Of a stretch of DNA of 64,000 bases, positions 1-7,039 are shown in pieces. The position numbers and the translations under genes are program-made. Source of the stretch: Tritrichomonas musculus (taxonomy: Eukaryota > Parabasalia > Tritrichomonadida > Tritrichomonadidae); NCBI GenBank assembly GCA_039105265.1, contig JAPFFF010000003.1, positions 5,518,001-5,582,000 on the forward strand, written 5' to 3'. How positions within the stretch are numbered: position 1 is the stretch's first letter; the number at the start of each line of letters is the position of its first letter. The notes beneath the pieces are model-generated. The model made no database searches. It saw nothing but the letters and a program-made list of their open reading frames with translations, and was not told the DNA's origin.

Positions 1-23
1 TTAGAAAATAACAAATTACATTT

Positions 24-497
24 TTATTTATTGACATTTTCAGGATTAATATATTTCTTAATAAAAGTCTGCATTTCTTTTTCTATTTCTGCATACATTG
101 TAACAAAATCTTCATATGGATTGCACCATGGATTTGATATGTCATATGAAGCAAATGGAACGATTTTGGCTGGGGATCCTTTTGGCTGTAGATATTTGAG
201 TTCACTACCAACATATCGTTCGAGAGAAACAATTAAATCAAAATTATAAAAATCCTCGTCTCGAATTAACTTAGATATATGATGCGAAATATCAAATCCA
301 TGTTCCCTAGCAACTCTTCTCGAATGTTTATGAGGAGCTTGGTTTATATCATCTGTTGTTACAGCTGAGCTATCAACTTTGATCCCATGAACAAGACTTT
401 TTAAGAGACCTTCACACAAAGGTGATCTAATTATATTCCCAAGACATACAAACATAACAGATTTTGCATACGTTGATTGGGTCTTTGAGCTAGACAT
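24..497 (-). CDS. Low-molecular-weight protein tyrosine phosphatase homologue, possibly impaired
   Basis: 157 residues, the usual size of the LMW-PTP family, which dephosphorylates phosphotyrosine in the cytosol. The P-loop reads V-C-L-G-N-I-I-R-S-P, with the nucleophile at Cys18 and the phosphate-binding Arg at 24, so the C-x5-R-S signature is intact. The second P-loop cysteine typical of eukaryotic members is Ile23. The family ends with an Asp-Pro general-acid loop followed by a Tyr/Trp and an acidic helix. The aligned segment here is S-N-P-W-C-N-P-Y-E-D-F, so the acid Asp appears to be Asn122. A real ATG starts the gene; 335 bp of AT-rich spacer lies upstream. The fold is clear, but normal catalytic rate is doubtful from the Asp-to-Asn change. 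Confidence 0.85.
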   Translation of the reverse strand: MSSSKTQSTYAKSVMFVCLGNIIRSPLCEGLLKSLVHGIKVDSSAVTTDDINQAPHKHSRRVAREHGFDISHHISKLIRDEDFYNFDLIVSLERYVGSELKYLQPKGSPAKIVPFASYDISNPWCNPYEDFVTMYAEIEKEMQTFIKKYINPENVNK

Positions 498-832
498 ACT
501 TTTATATTTTTTTAGATATTTTGAGTTTAAAATTTTGTGCGACCATATAATTTTAAAACTAAAATTTCACATTTTCTGGGAAAGATAATACAATAATCAA
601 AACAAAAATATATAATAAGAAAACAAAGACATTTTTTTAATCAAACAATTAATAAAAACAATAAATGATATGCTAATTATCATTTTTCAAAAAAAAGATA
701 ATAAGCTCATTGCTTTTAAACATATAAATCAATCTTTTTTATAGAAACAATAACATACAAAATTTGTAATGCAAATATCAGCTTCACACTATTCAAAATA
801 ATACTAAGAAAACAATCACGTTATTTTGTAAG
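498..832. other. AT-rich spacer without a gene
   Basis: This lies between the start of the LMW phosphatase gene and the stop of the PAP2-like gene, both on the minus strand. It should hold the phosphatase promoter and the 3' end of its neighbour. I see only A/T-rich sequence, with no RNA gene, repeat or convincing initiator motif. Confidence 0.6.
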
Positions 833-1570
833 TCAATTATAAATGCTTTGGTAAGGACGTATATTTTCTTCATGAATTAGTATTCTTTTTTTTGAATTAT
901 TCCAAAAATAATGAGAAACTAAAAATCCAATCAATAAGCTAGCAGTAACATCTGCTGGATGACTTTTGAAAGTTTTAATATTCAGTGTTCCAACATAGAT
1001 CCCTAAAAATATAAGTATAACATACAAAGAATTGAAAGAACAAAAAATATTTTGAAATGCAAATGCCAAATTTGACATTGTTGACATTACAATAACGGAT
1101 TCAAATGAAGGATATGAGTTAAATATATCTGATTTATTAATAATTTTCTTTTTGCATTTTTTGGAATAAAAATCGTAATTGCATAAATCATATGTATCTG
1201 GTTTTGGAAAACCAATAAAATACCGAAAATAATTTACGATTGCCAATGACAAAAATGTTGATGCAGCCGACACCCATAAAAATGTGAAATATCTGAAATT
1301 TTGAATTAAATTTGTAAAAAAGAAATTAGCAGCAATTTTTAATAGTAAAAATATTAAGGGACAAGATACAATATATATATAAAAGATATTTACGGACAAT
1401 TTTAGTTCTATTGAATTTGGAAAATTAATATTTGAGTCATCGGGAGGAGTATACATTTCATTTTTAGATCCCATAAAAGATAAAACATATATAAGAAAAG
1501 AAAGAAAAGCTGCCACTAAATCAGGTATATCAATTATTTGTATAAAATTTGTAAAGCAATTTGTGATCAT
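833..1570 (-). CDS. PAP2/lipid phosphate phosphatase-like membrane protein, catalytic residues lost
   Basis: The first ATG gives 245 residues; the open frame runs 15 bp further upstream but only from a TTG. About five or six hydrophobic segments are visible (near 15-33, 58-80, 95-113, 160-175, 183-195 and 208-222). The family layout of three motifs is recognisable. Motif 1 (K-x6-R-P) reads R116-x6-K-P. Motif 2 (P-S-G-H) reads P-S-F-E at 154-157. Motif 3 (S-R-x5-H-x3-D) reads L-N-x5-S-x3-D at 196-207, inside a Y-V-G...D-V-T-A-S-L-L-I-G context typical of the family. Both catalytic histidines and most phosphate ligands are replaced, so this is probably a pseudo-enzyme, like the animal LPP-related proteins. 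It should sit in an endomembrane or the plasma membrane. Confidence 0.65.
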   Translation of the reverse strand: MITNCFTNFIQIIDIPDLVAAFLSFLIYVLSFMGSKNEMYTPPDDSNINFPNSIELKLSVNIFYIYIVSCPLIFLLLKIAANFFFTNLIQNFRYFTFLWVSAASTFLSLAIVNYFRYFIGFPKPDTYDLCNYDFYSKKCKKKIINKSDIFNSYPSFESVIVMSTMSNLAFAFQNIFCSFNSLYVILIFLGIYVGTLNIKTFKSHPADVTASLLIGFLVSHYFWNNSKKRILIHEENIRPYQSIYN

Positions 1571-1592
1571 TGATGTTTTATTCAAAAATTTT

Positions 1593-1598
1593 GAATGA
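1593..1598 (-). promoter_or_regulatory. Initiator-like TCATTC, PAP2-like gene
   Basis: The minus strand reads TCATTC 26 nt upstream of the first ATG. It fits the trichomonad initiator consensus TCA(+1)Y(T/A). It also supports the ATG at 1570, because the TTG of the longer frame lies only 11 nt downstream of the motif. Confidence 0.4.
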
Positions 1599-1651
1599 AT
1601 TTAAAATTTGAAATTGAATTGATATTTCGTTTCACATGTCAAAGATTTTGG

Positions 1652-1657
1652 TCATTC
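1652..1657 (+). promoter_or_regulatory. Initiator-like TCATTC, Fcf1 gene
   Basis: TCATTC ends 3 nt before the ATG at 1661. If the A is +1, the leader would be 7 nt, which is typical of the very short leaders of trichomonad mRNAs. Confidence 0.5.
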
Positions 1658-1660
1658 TAA

Positions 1661-2233
1661 ATGAAGAAAGCAAAGAGGAAAGGACCTAAAATGATTAAAT
1701 CCAATGATTGCCGAATTATTGGAAATACACAAAAAGATCCAAAAAAGGTAAATGAAGAACCAATTGAAGAAGAGGAAGTTCAACCGAGCTCTTTATTTTT
1801 TTCATATAATCAAGCACTTGGACCTCCATTTCGAGTGATTGTTGACACAAACATGTTATGGCAAACAGTTGCTGATAAAATTGATTTAGTTGATGGGCTT
1901 CAAGGATGCTTAGTTGCAAAGGTTATTCCTTGTGTCACTTCATGTATCATAGCCGAACTTGAAAAACTTGGTAGGAAGTATCATCTTGCCTTGAAACTTG
2001 CGAAAGATCCTAGAGTTAAACTAATTAAGTGCGGTTGCCGTGGTAATTATGCAGACGACTGTATTGTTAATACAGTGACAAAAAACAGAGTTTTTATCGT
2101 AGCAACAAATGATAAAGAACTCAAAAGAAGAATTAGACAAATACCAGGAGTTCCAATTATGTTTCTTCACAATAATAAATTCGCAGTTGAAAGACTTCCT
2201 GATAGCGATTATGGGGCACCTCGCCTCTTCTGA
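1661..2233 (+). CDS. FCF1: Fcf1/Utp24-type PIN-domain nuclease for 18S rRNA processing
   Basis: 190 residues against about 190-200 in other eukaryotes. Fcf1/Utp24 is a PIN-domain endonuclease of the nucleolar small-subunit processome and cleaves pre-rRNA at early sites around 18S rRNA. A basic N terminus and an acidic stretch (34-39) precede the conserved A-L-G-P-P-F-R-V block. PIN acidic residues are visible at Asp62 (V-D-T-N), Glu99 (A-E-L-E-K-L-G), Asp132/Asp133 (A-D-D-C) and Asp151 (N-D-K-E-L). The basic L-K-R-R-I-R-Q-I-P-G-V-P-I-M segment and the C-terminal D-Y-G-A-P-R are near-universal in Fcf1 and separate it from Utp23. The triad looks intact. It points away from the PAP2-like gene across about 90 bp. 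Confidence 0.93.
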   Translation: MKKAKRKGPKMIKSNDCRIIGNTQKDPKKVNEEPIEEEEVQPSSLFFSYNQALGPPFRVIVDTNMLWQTVADKIDLVDGLQGCLVAKVIPCVTSCIIAELEKLGRKYHLALKLAKDPRVKLIKCGCRGNYADDCIVNTVTKNRVFIVATNDKELKRRIRQIPGVPIMFLHNNKFAVERLPDSDYGAPRLF

Positions 2234-2477
2234 TTTTTCTTTCGGTTATTACATATTATTTAATTAATAATTTGTTTATAAAAAAATACATATTTAAGTT
2301 TTATCTTTGCTTTATCTTCGCAACAATGAACCATATGCTCTCATAATATGAATACTGTTTATAAATATCACCAATTTATCAAATTTTTAGAAATATTTTA
2401 TTTTTACCTAATAATAATCCAAACTTTTTGGAAATTTAATTTTTGTTAAATATAAATTATTAAAAATACTTTTCAAT

Positions 2478-3917
2478 TTACTGGTCTTCATCCTCTTCCT
2501 CTTCCTTTGGTGGATTTCTGAGCCTTTCATTTTCTTTTTCTTCATCAAGAGTTGGATCAATTCCTTCTCTCATCTTTCTTCTGTATTCTTTCGCAAGAGG
2601 AGGTGGAGCTGGTGGTTGAAAACCGTTTTCAACAAATTTAGTCCCAGTTCCCCAATATAGACTACTTGCTTTCTTTCCATCTGTTATATTGTAGGCACCT
2701 GGCCACCTTAAACTCTCTGTAATTGCGATACTTTCATTTTCAACTAGCGAAGTAATTTGTCTGTTATTCCAACATGGATCTTCTTCTCCAAAACCTTCAT
2801 CATTTTCAATTGATTGAAAAAGCTCGACGCCTTCTTCAGGAACATCTTCTTCTTCTTCGGGTTGTTCTTCTTCATGTTTATCTTCTTCTTCCTCTTCCTC
2901 ACCTTCAAGCATATCATTCTTTGGCTTTGGAGCTTTTGGCTCTTTAGGTTTCTTTGGAGCCTTTTTGTAAGTTTCACGACCTTGTGGCAAAATATATGGT
3001 CTAACATGAACCCATTCAATACTTTCAATTTCAGCACCTTCATATTCAGGATTAATAACTAATCTTAATTGCTTGGGTGGAGGTTCTTTTTCTTCCTCTT
3101 CTTCTTCTGGAGGTGGCTCATTTTGTTCCTCCTCTTCCTCAGGCTGGTATTCCATAATATAATCGTTTGGAGCTAAAATCGTTGCAGCTGATATACGTGA
3201 TATAAGCGCTCTCAAGTAAATATCTTCTGTAACATCAAATGGAACATACGACTGAATAGCAGATGTCAGATCACCTGTAAGCTGCCAAGTAATTTTTTTA
3301 GATTGAGAGATATCTGAAGGTCGAACATCAGGGAGCCTGGTCCATTCATCAAATGGTGACTTCGTAACATAATATACAAATCTATTAACACCAACTCCAA
3401 CTTCAGGTGGAACATCATATGGTCCAATAGGCGGCAAAAATGAATCATCATGATGCTCTAAATCAATATCTGCTTCGGCAACGTATAAATTACCAGATGC
3501 CGTTGAAAAAACTCCCCAAAACCTGACTGACTTGATCTCTTCTTTCTCTGCAAGTTTGATCAAAGAACACTTTAACATGAGCGTCTTATCCTTTCCCATT
3601 GTGATGCCTACATTAGCCCATTTATCCTGAAGCCCAAAAAAGTTATCATCTACTTTCTTACTAGCTTCACTTTGCATTTTTTCTATAAGAGACATAAAAG
3701 CCGTACAACGATCAAGTTCATAAGTAGGAACAGTGGGCATCTCTGGTCGTTCTTGAATGTGGCGCTCTTTCCATAACAAAGTAGACATTTCCTCGATAGA
3801 TCCAACAGGGTCTGCTGGTTGTTCATTTGAGATCGTTTGTAGAAGTTCACCAATATGCTTTGAAAATGTGTATCGTTGATAAATCTGATGATCTAAAGAC
3901 GCAATTTGTTCTTGCAT
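2478..3917 (-). CDS. Radial spoke head protein RSP4/RSP6 family (RSPH4A/RSPH6A homologue)
   Basis: 479 residues. RSP4/6 paralogues form the head of the axonemal radial spoke, which touches the central pair and controls flagellar bending. Recognisable blocks are the middle G-V-N-R-F-V-Y-Y-V...W-T-R-L-P-D-V segment, the Y-L-R-A-L-I-S-R-I-S-A-A-T block, N-P-E-Y-E-G...W-V-H-V...I-L-P-Q-G-R and the C-terminal R-W-P-G-A-Y...Y-W-G-T-G-T-K...P-P-A-P-P-P. The usual long acidic Glu-rich insertions are present twice in the middle and again at the very C terminus. It is shorter than vertebrate homologues (about 700) but has all core blocks. It starts divergently from a coiled-coil gene with 121 bp between the two ATGs. 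It shows that the organism builds motile flagella. Confidence 0.9.
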   Translation of the reverse strand: MQEQIASLDHQIYQRYTFSKHIGELLQTISNEQPADPVGSIEEMSTLLWKERHIQERPEMPTVPTYELDRCTAFMSLIEKMQSEASKKVDDNFFGLQDKWANVGITMGKDKTLMLKCSLIKLAEKEEIKSVRFWGVFSTASGNLYVAEADIDLEHHDDSFLPPIGPYDVPPEVGVGVNRFVYYVTKSPFDEWTRLPDVRPSDISQSKKITWQLTGDLTSAIQSYVPFDVTEDIYLRALISRISAATILAPNDYIMEYQPEEEEEQNEPPPEEEEEEKEPPPKQLRLVINPEYEGAEIESIEWVHVRPYILPQGRETYKKAPKKPKEPKAPKPKNDMLEGEEEEEEDKHEEEQPEEEEDVPEEGVELFQSIENDEGFGEEDPCWNNRQITSLVENESIAITESLRWPGAYNITDGKKASSLYWGTGTKFVENGFQPPAPPPLAKEYRRKMREGIDPTLDEEKENERLRNPPKEEEEDEDQ

Positions 3918-4028
3918 TAAAAAGAAAAAATTCTCGGGATGATTTTTAAATCAAAGAAAAATAAAATTCGTTTTTCTTTTTAAACAAAGTTTGTGAAATC
4001 AAGTATCAAAATTTTTAAACGGACACTT

Positions 4029-4034
4029 TCATTC
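4029..4034 (+). promoter_or_regulatory. Initiator-like TCATTC, coiled-coil gene
   Basis: TCATTC lies 4 nt upstream of the ATG at 4039; with the A as +1 the leader would be 8 nt. Same hexamer as upstream of Fcf1. Confidence 0.45.
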
Positions 4035-4038
4035 TATT

Positions 4039-4575
4039 ATGAGAAACAATCAAATTCAAATTCTAAAGAGATTAAGAGAAGAATATCAACAGCAAAAACA
4101 GGTTCATGAAAAAATGATGCAAGAAGAAAATAAGTTTTATAAAAATTCTAAGTCAATGGAAATTCAGCGACACAACGAAGCTATTACTCAAATGGAACAA
4201 GCTCAAGCAGAAAGGATCCAAGCAGTGAAGGAGCAAGAGGATGAATACATGAAACAAATTCTACAAATTAGAATGAGACACGCTCAAGAAAAAAAGAAAA
4301 TTGAACGAAATAGACAGCATGAATTAAAAATTATCGAAGAGAGCCGATTTCCAGTTGGATCAGAAAGAGTTGAATATGAGGAACCAGAAATGGTACCTGA
4401 TGCTATCTACGCAGAAGCTGTGTTGACCGAACTTTTCCGGCTCCGTAATAAAAACAATGACGGATTTACTGAAGCAAAAAAAAATTCACTCACTCAAAGA
4501 ATTAAGATGCTTTCAGATGCAATCAACTCTCAAAGCAGAGCTATTCATTCACTAATAGATCGCGGAACTTTGTAA
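4039..4575 (+). CDS. Small coiled-coil protein, divergent from the RSP4/6 gene
   Basis: 178 residues, family not recognised. Residues 1-115 are highly charged, rich in Glu, Lys, Gln and Met, and predicted to be one continuous helix or coiled coil. A short break (G-S-E-R-V-E-Y-E-E-P-E-M-V-P, about 116-129) leads to a smaller helical C-terminal part ending in I-H-S-L-I-D-R-G-T-L. There is no membrane segment and no enzyme motif. The shared 121-bp promoter region with a radial spoke head gene hints at an axonemal or cytoskeletal role, but that rests on position only. Confidence 0.75.
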   Translation: MRNNQIQILKRLREEYQQQKQVHEKMMQEENKFYKNSKSMEIQRHNEAITQMEQAQAERIQAVKEQEDEYMKQILQIRMRHAQEKKKIERNRQHELKIIEESRFPVGSERVEYEEPEMVPDAIYAEAVLTELFRLRNKNNDGFTEAKKNSLTQRIKMLSDAINSQSRAIHSLIDRGTL

Positions 4576-4671
4576 GCAACATTATCAATTATATTATTTA
4601 CCTAATTATTTCATGTTGAATGTTTAATAAATAATCATGATAATATTCAATTAATTTTTTTTATTGCTACA

Positions 4672-4686
4672 ATATATATATATATA
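4672..4686. repeat. TA microsatellite
   Basis: A short (TA)n run in the convergent spacer between the coiled-coil and SAPS-like genes. No function is proposed. Confidence 0.6.
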
Positions 4687-4756
4687 AAATAAAAAAAGTG
4701 CTCTATTAAAATTCAATTTTACTAAATTACAAATATATAAAAGACTAAATGAAAAG

Positions 4757-6082
4757 TTATTCAATAATAATTGTGGTAAGAAAATCATCTCTTCTTGGAT
4801 CTTTTGGAAGTACACCACCGTAAGGCGAATTAATAATTTTTTTCATTTTGGTAAAAACATTCGATATATATTCATCCCAACCTTGACATTCTGAATCAAA
4901 TTTGGTTTTGGACTTTTGTATTAATCTTGTTAATTTATATAAGTGACCAAAGAAAACGTTGTTATGATCACCAGCAAGTTTTGTGAATGCATACACTATT
5001 TTATCTCTTATATCAATTTTTTTAAATACTTCTTTATCTTTTTCATAAATGGCCATAAAAAGATTACAGCATGAGTTATGACAAAGTGATCGATGAGGAT
5101 ATTCAAACATCTTTTCAAAAAGTTTTTGCGCAGTTTGGTATATTTCTTCTGGAATTTGACGAGTAACTGGAATAATAGATATTAAAAGTTGACATGCTGG
5201 AGAATGACTCAAGAGATATGGCTCTTGCTGAACAAAACGACATATTTCTGAAATTCTTTGAATAATAAATTCAAATACATAATAAGAATCTTCTTCTTCT
5301 TCTTCTTCATCGTAATATTCATTATCTTTAAACATTTCCTTACAGATTTCAGTGAGAAGGCTAAATGCTTTCGATGAAGTATATGGATATTTACTTGTTG
5401 TTGCAATTTTATAAACAGAGGTGAGCTTATCTTCTTGAACTATAAAATCCATAAATTTCTTATCCGATTTAGAAGTCTTAACAAGATTTATGAGAAGCTG
5501 CAAAACTTTCCGAGGGTATTCATCAATATATTTAAAAAGATATAATGCAAAAATATCAGTATCTAAAAATTCGGAAACGTACTTTTTTCCAGTATCGGTT
5601 AAAAAATATAGGAGTGAGTAAACAGCAATATTCCCAAGAAGGTCAAAGATTTTTCCAGCGAGATTTTTTCTATTAGGTATTCCAACTAAAATGTATCCGT
5701 CTGAATTCTGAATTAAACATTGCATAATGAGACTAAATGATGCAAGACCATCATTTGTAGAGTTCTGGACATTTTTTAGAAAATTACTAATTTGCATAAG
5801 AAATTGAGGGTTTGTCGATAAATAAAGATCAAAAGCTGGAACAGAAGAACAAAAAATATTCAAGCAAAACTCTTGTGCTGATTTGCTATCAGCAGGTTTT
5901 TGACAAAAAGCAATATCTGTAATCTCTTTAAGATTCGATTTAATATAATTAATTAACGGCGGATATTGTTTTCTAAATGCGATTATGGAGTTTGACGCTG
6001 AATATAAATCGGTAAGTACATGCTGAGACTCATTTATAATTGTAGAAATATTGGAGAAGTTTTCATCTGGAAAGAAGTTCAT
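4757..6082 (-). CDS. SAPS-domain-like protein (PP6/Sit4 regulatory subunit type)
   Basis: 441 residues, all-helical. SAPS proteins form an ARM/HEAT-like superhelix that binds Sit4/PP6-type phosphatase catalytic subunits and selects their substrates. Three C-terminal blocks point to this family: L-F-E-K-M-F-E-Y-P...L-C-H-N near residue 325-340 (family form: L-F-F-x-Y-P-W-N-N-F-L-H-N), F-F-G-H-L-Y-K-L near 380 (family: Y-M-G-H-L), and the final W-D-E-Y-I...N-S-P-Y-G-G (family: W-x-x-F...L-G-G). An acidic loop of Glu residues interrupts the helices near residue 262. It is shorter than yeast or human SAPS proteins (800 or more), matching only the SAPS core without a tail. A generic ARM-repeat protein is the alternative. 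Confidence 0.55.
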   Translation of the reverse strand: MNFFPDENFSNISTIINESQHVLTDLYSASNSIIAFRKQYPPLINYIKSNLKEITDIAFCQKPADSKSAQEFCLNIFCSSVPAFDLYLSTNPQFLMQISNFLKNVQNSTNDGLASFSLIMQCLIQNSDGYILVGIPNRKNLAGKIFDLLGNIAVYSLLYFLTDTGKKYVSEFLDTDIFALYLFKYIDEYPRKVLQLLINLVKTSKSDKKFMDFIVQEDKLTSVYKIATTSKYPYTSSKAFSLLTEICKEMFKDNEYYDEEEEEEDSYYVFEFIIQRISEICRFVQQEPYLLSHSPACQLLISIIPVTRQIPEEIYQTAQKLFEKMFEYPHRSLCHNSCCNLFMAIYEKDKEVFKKIDIRDKIVYAFTKLAGDHNNVFFGHLYKLTRLIQKSKTKFDSECQGWDEYISNVFTKMKKIINSPYGGVLPKDPRRDDFLTTIIIE

Positions 6083-6726
6083 CTAGAAATTTCTATTATT
6101 TCAAATCATCAAAACAAATTCAATAATTTTATTTTACTCATTCTCAATTTTTCTTTATCATTCTCAATTTTTTGAAAAACGCCCGAGATTCAGAAAAATC
6201 AACTTTAATATTTATATATATAATATTATAATATTTTAGTGTAGTTAATTTTAAGTTAATGATATTATTATAATTTTATTAGTTTTAATGCAATATATAT
6301 CAAGATATTAAATATTTAATAATCATAAAAATTGAATACTTTATACAATTTTATTCATTTTGATATTTTCCAATTGATTTCTTGTTTTCATACATTTATA
6401 TTTGGTAAGTTTACCAACATTTTATAAGATATTGAAATAAACAACGGTACTCTGTAAATACTGAGATTTTTTTTATAAAGATAAACATAATACCATAACT
6501 TACATTAAAAATAAATGCTGATAATAAAAATAACTTATAATTCCATTAACACATGAAGCCAAACATTCAATTTTACAAACAAAAAAGACAACATTAATTG
6601 GGAATATTGTATATAATACAAATAATAATAACTTCTTTTTTTTTGAGTTCTCGTCTTTGATGTTTTAAAGCAAGAAATTTATATAAATTCCTTCTATTAA
6701 GACAATTAAAATAAATTCTTTTTTAA
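6083..6726. other. AT-rich spacer upstream of the SAPS-like gene
   Basis: Very AT-rich, with scattered short poly-A/T runs and no coding signal on either strand. It carries the presumed promoter of the SAPS-like gene at its left edge and ends at the BspA fossil. Confidence 0.5.
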
Positions 6727-6945
6727 ATGAGCTTCATTGTAATACTTACAATTACACTTTGAGTGACTTCAATTGAAAACAATGCATTTTCAGATTGTTC
6801 ATCATTGAAACAAAAATCTTTTATCAATGGTTTAAGTATTCTTAATTATTTGAATACTAGGTGCGATCTAATCAAAAAGCACAATTCTTTATGTTACTTT
6901 TTATTTGAATTTTTTTCATTCAAAGGACATTTACATTATGATTAA
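6727..6945 (+). pseudogene. Fragment of a BspA-type leucine-rich-repeat surface protein gene
   Basis: Translation gives L-T-I-T-L, an in-frame stop (6760-6762), then V-T-S-I-E-N-N-A-F-S-D-C-S-S-L-K. This is the BspA/Treponema-type LRR_5 unit (family form: L-x-x-I-x-I-P-x-S-V-T-S-I-G-x-x-A-F-x-x-C-x-S-L). Only about one and a half repeats remain before the frame drifts into unrelated sequence and stops. BspA-like proteins are a very large surface or secreted family in trichomonads, used for adhesion. The open part begins only at a GTG, there is no signal peptide and the repeat is broken, so this is a decayed remnant. Confidence 0.6.
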
Positions 6946-7039
6946 AAACAAATAAACATATATATATATTCAATAAAAAATCTAAATCAATTTATTAAAA
7001 TTAAAAACAAAATTATGAATAAAAAAACATTAACAATAT

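Noticed and set aside
1571-1585. Longer N terminus for the PAP2-like gene
   Set aside because: It would need a TTG start; the first ATG at 1570 has an upstream initiator motif.
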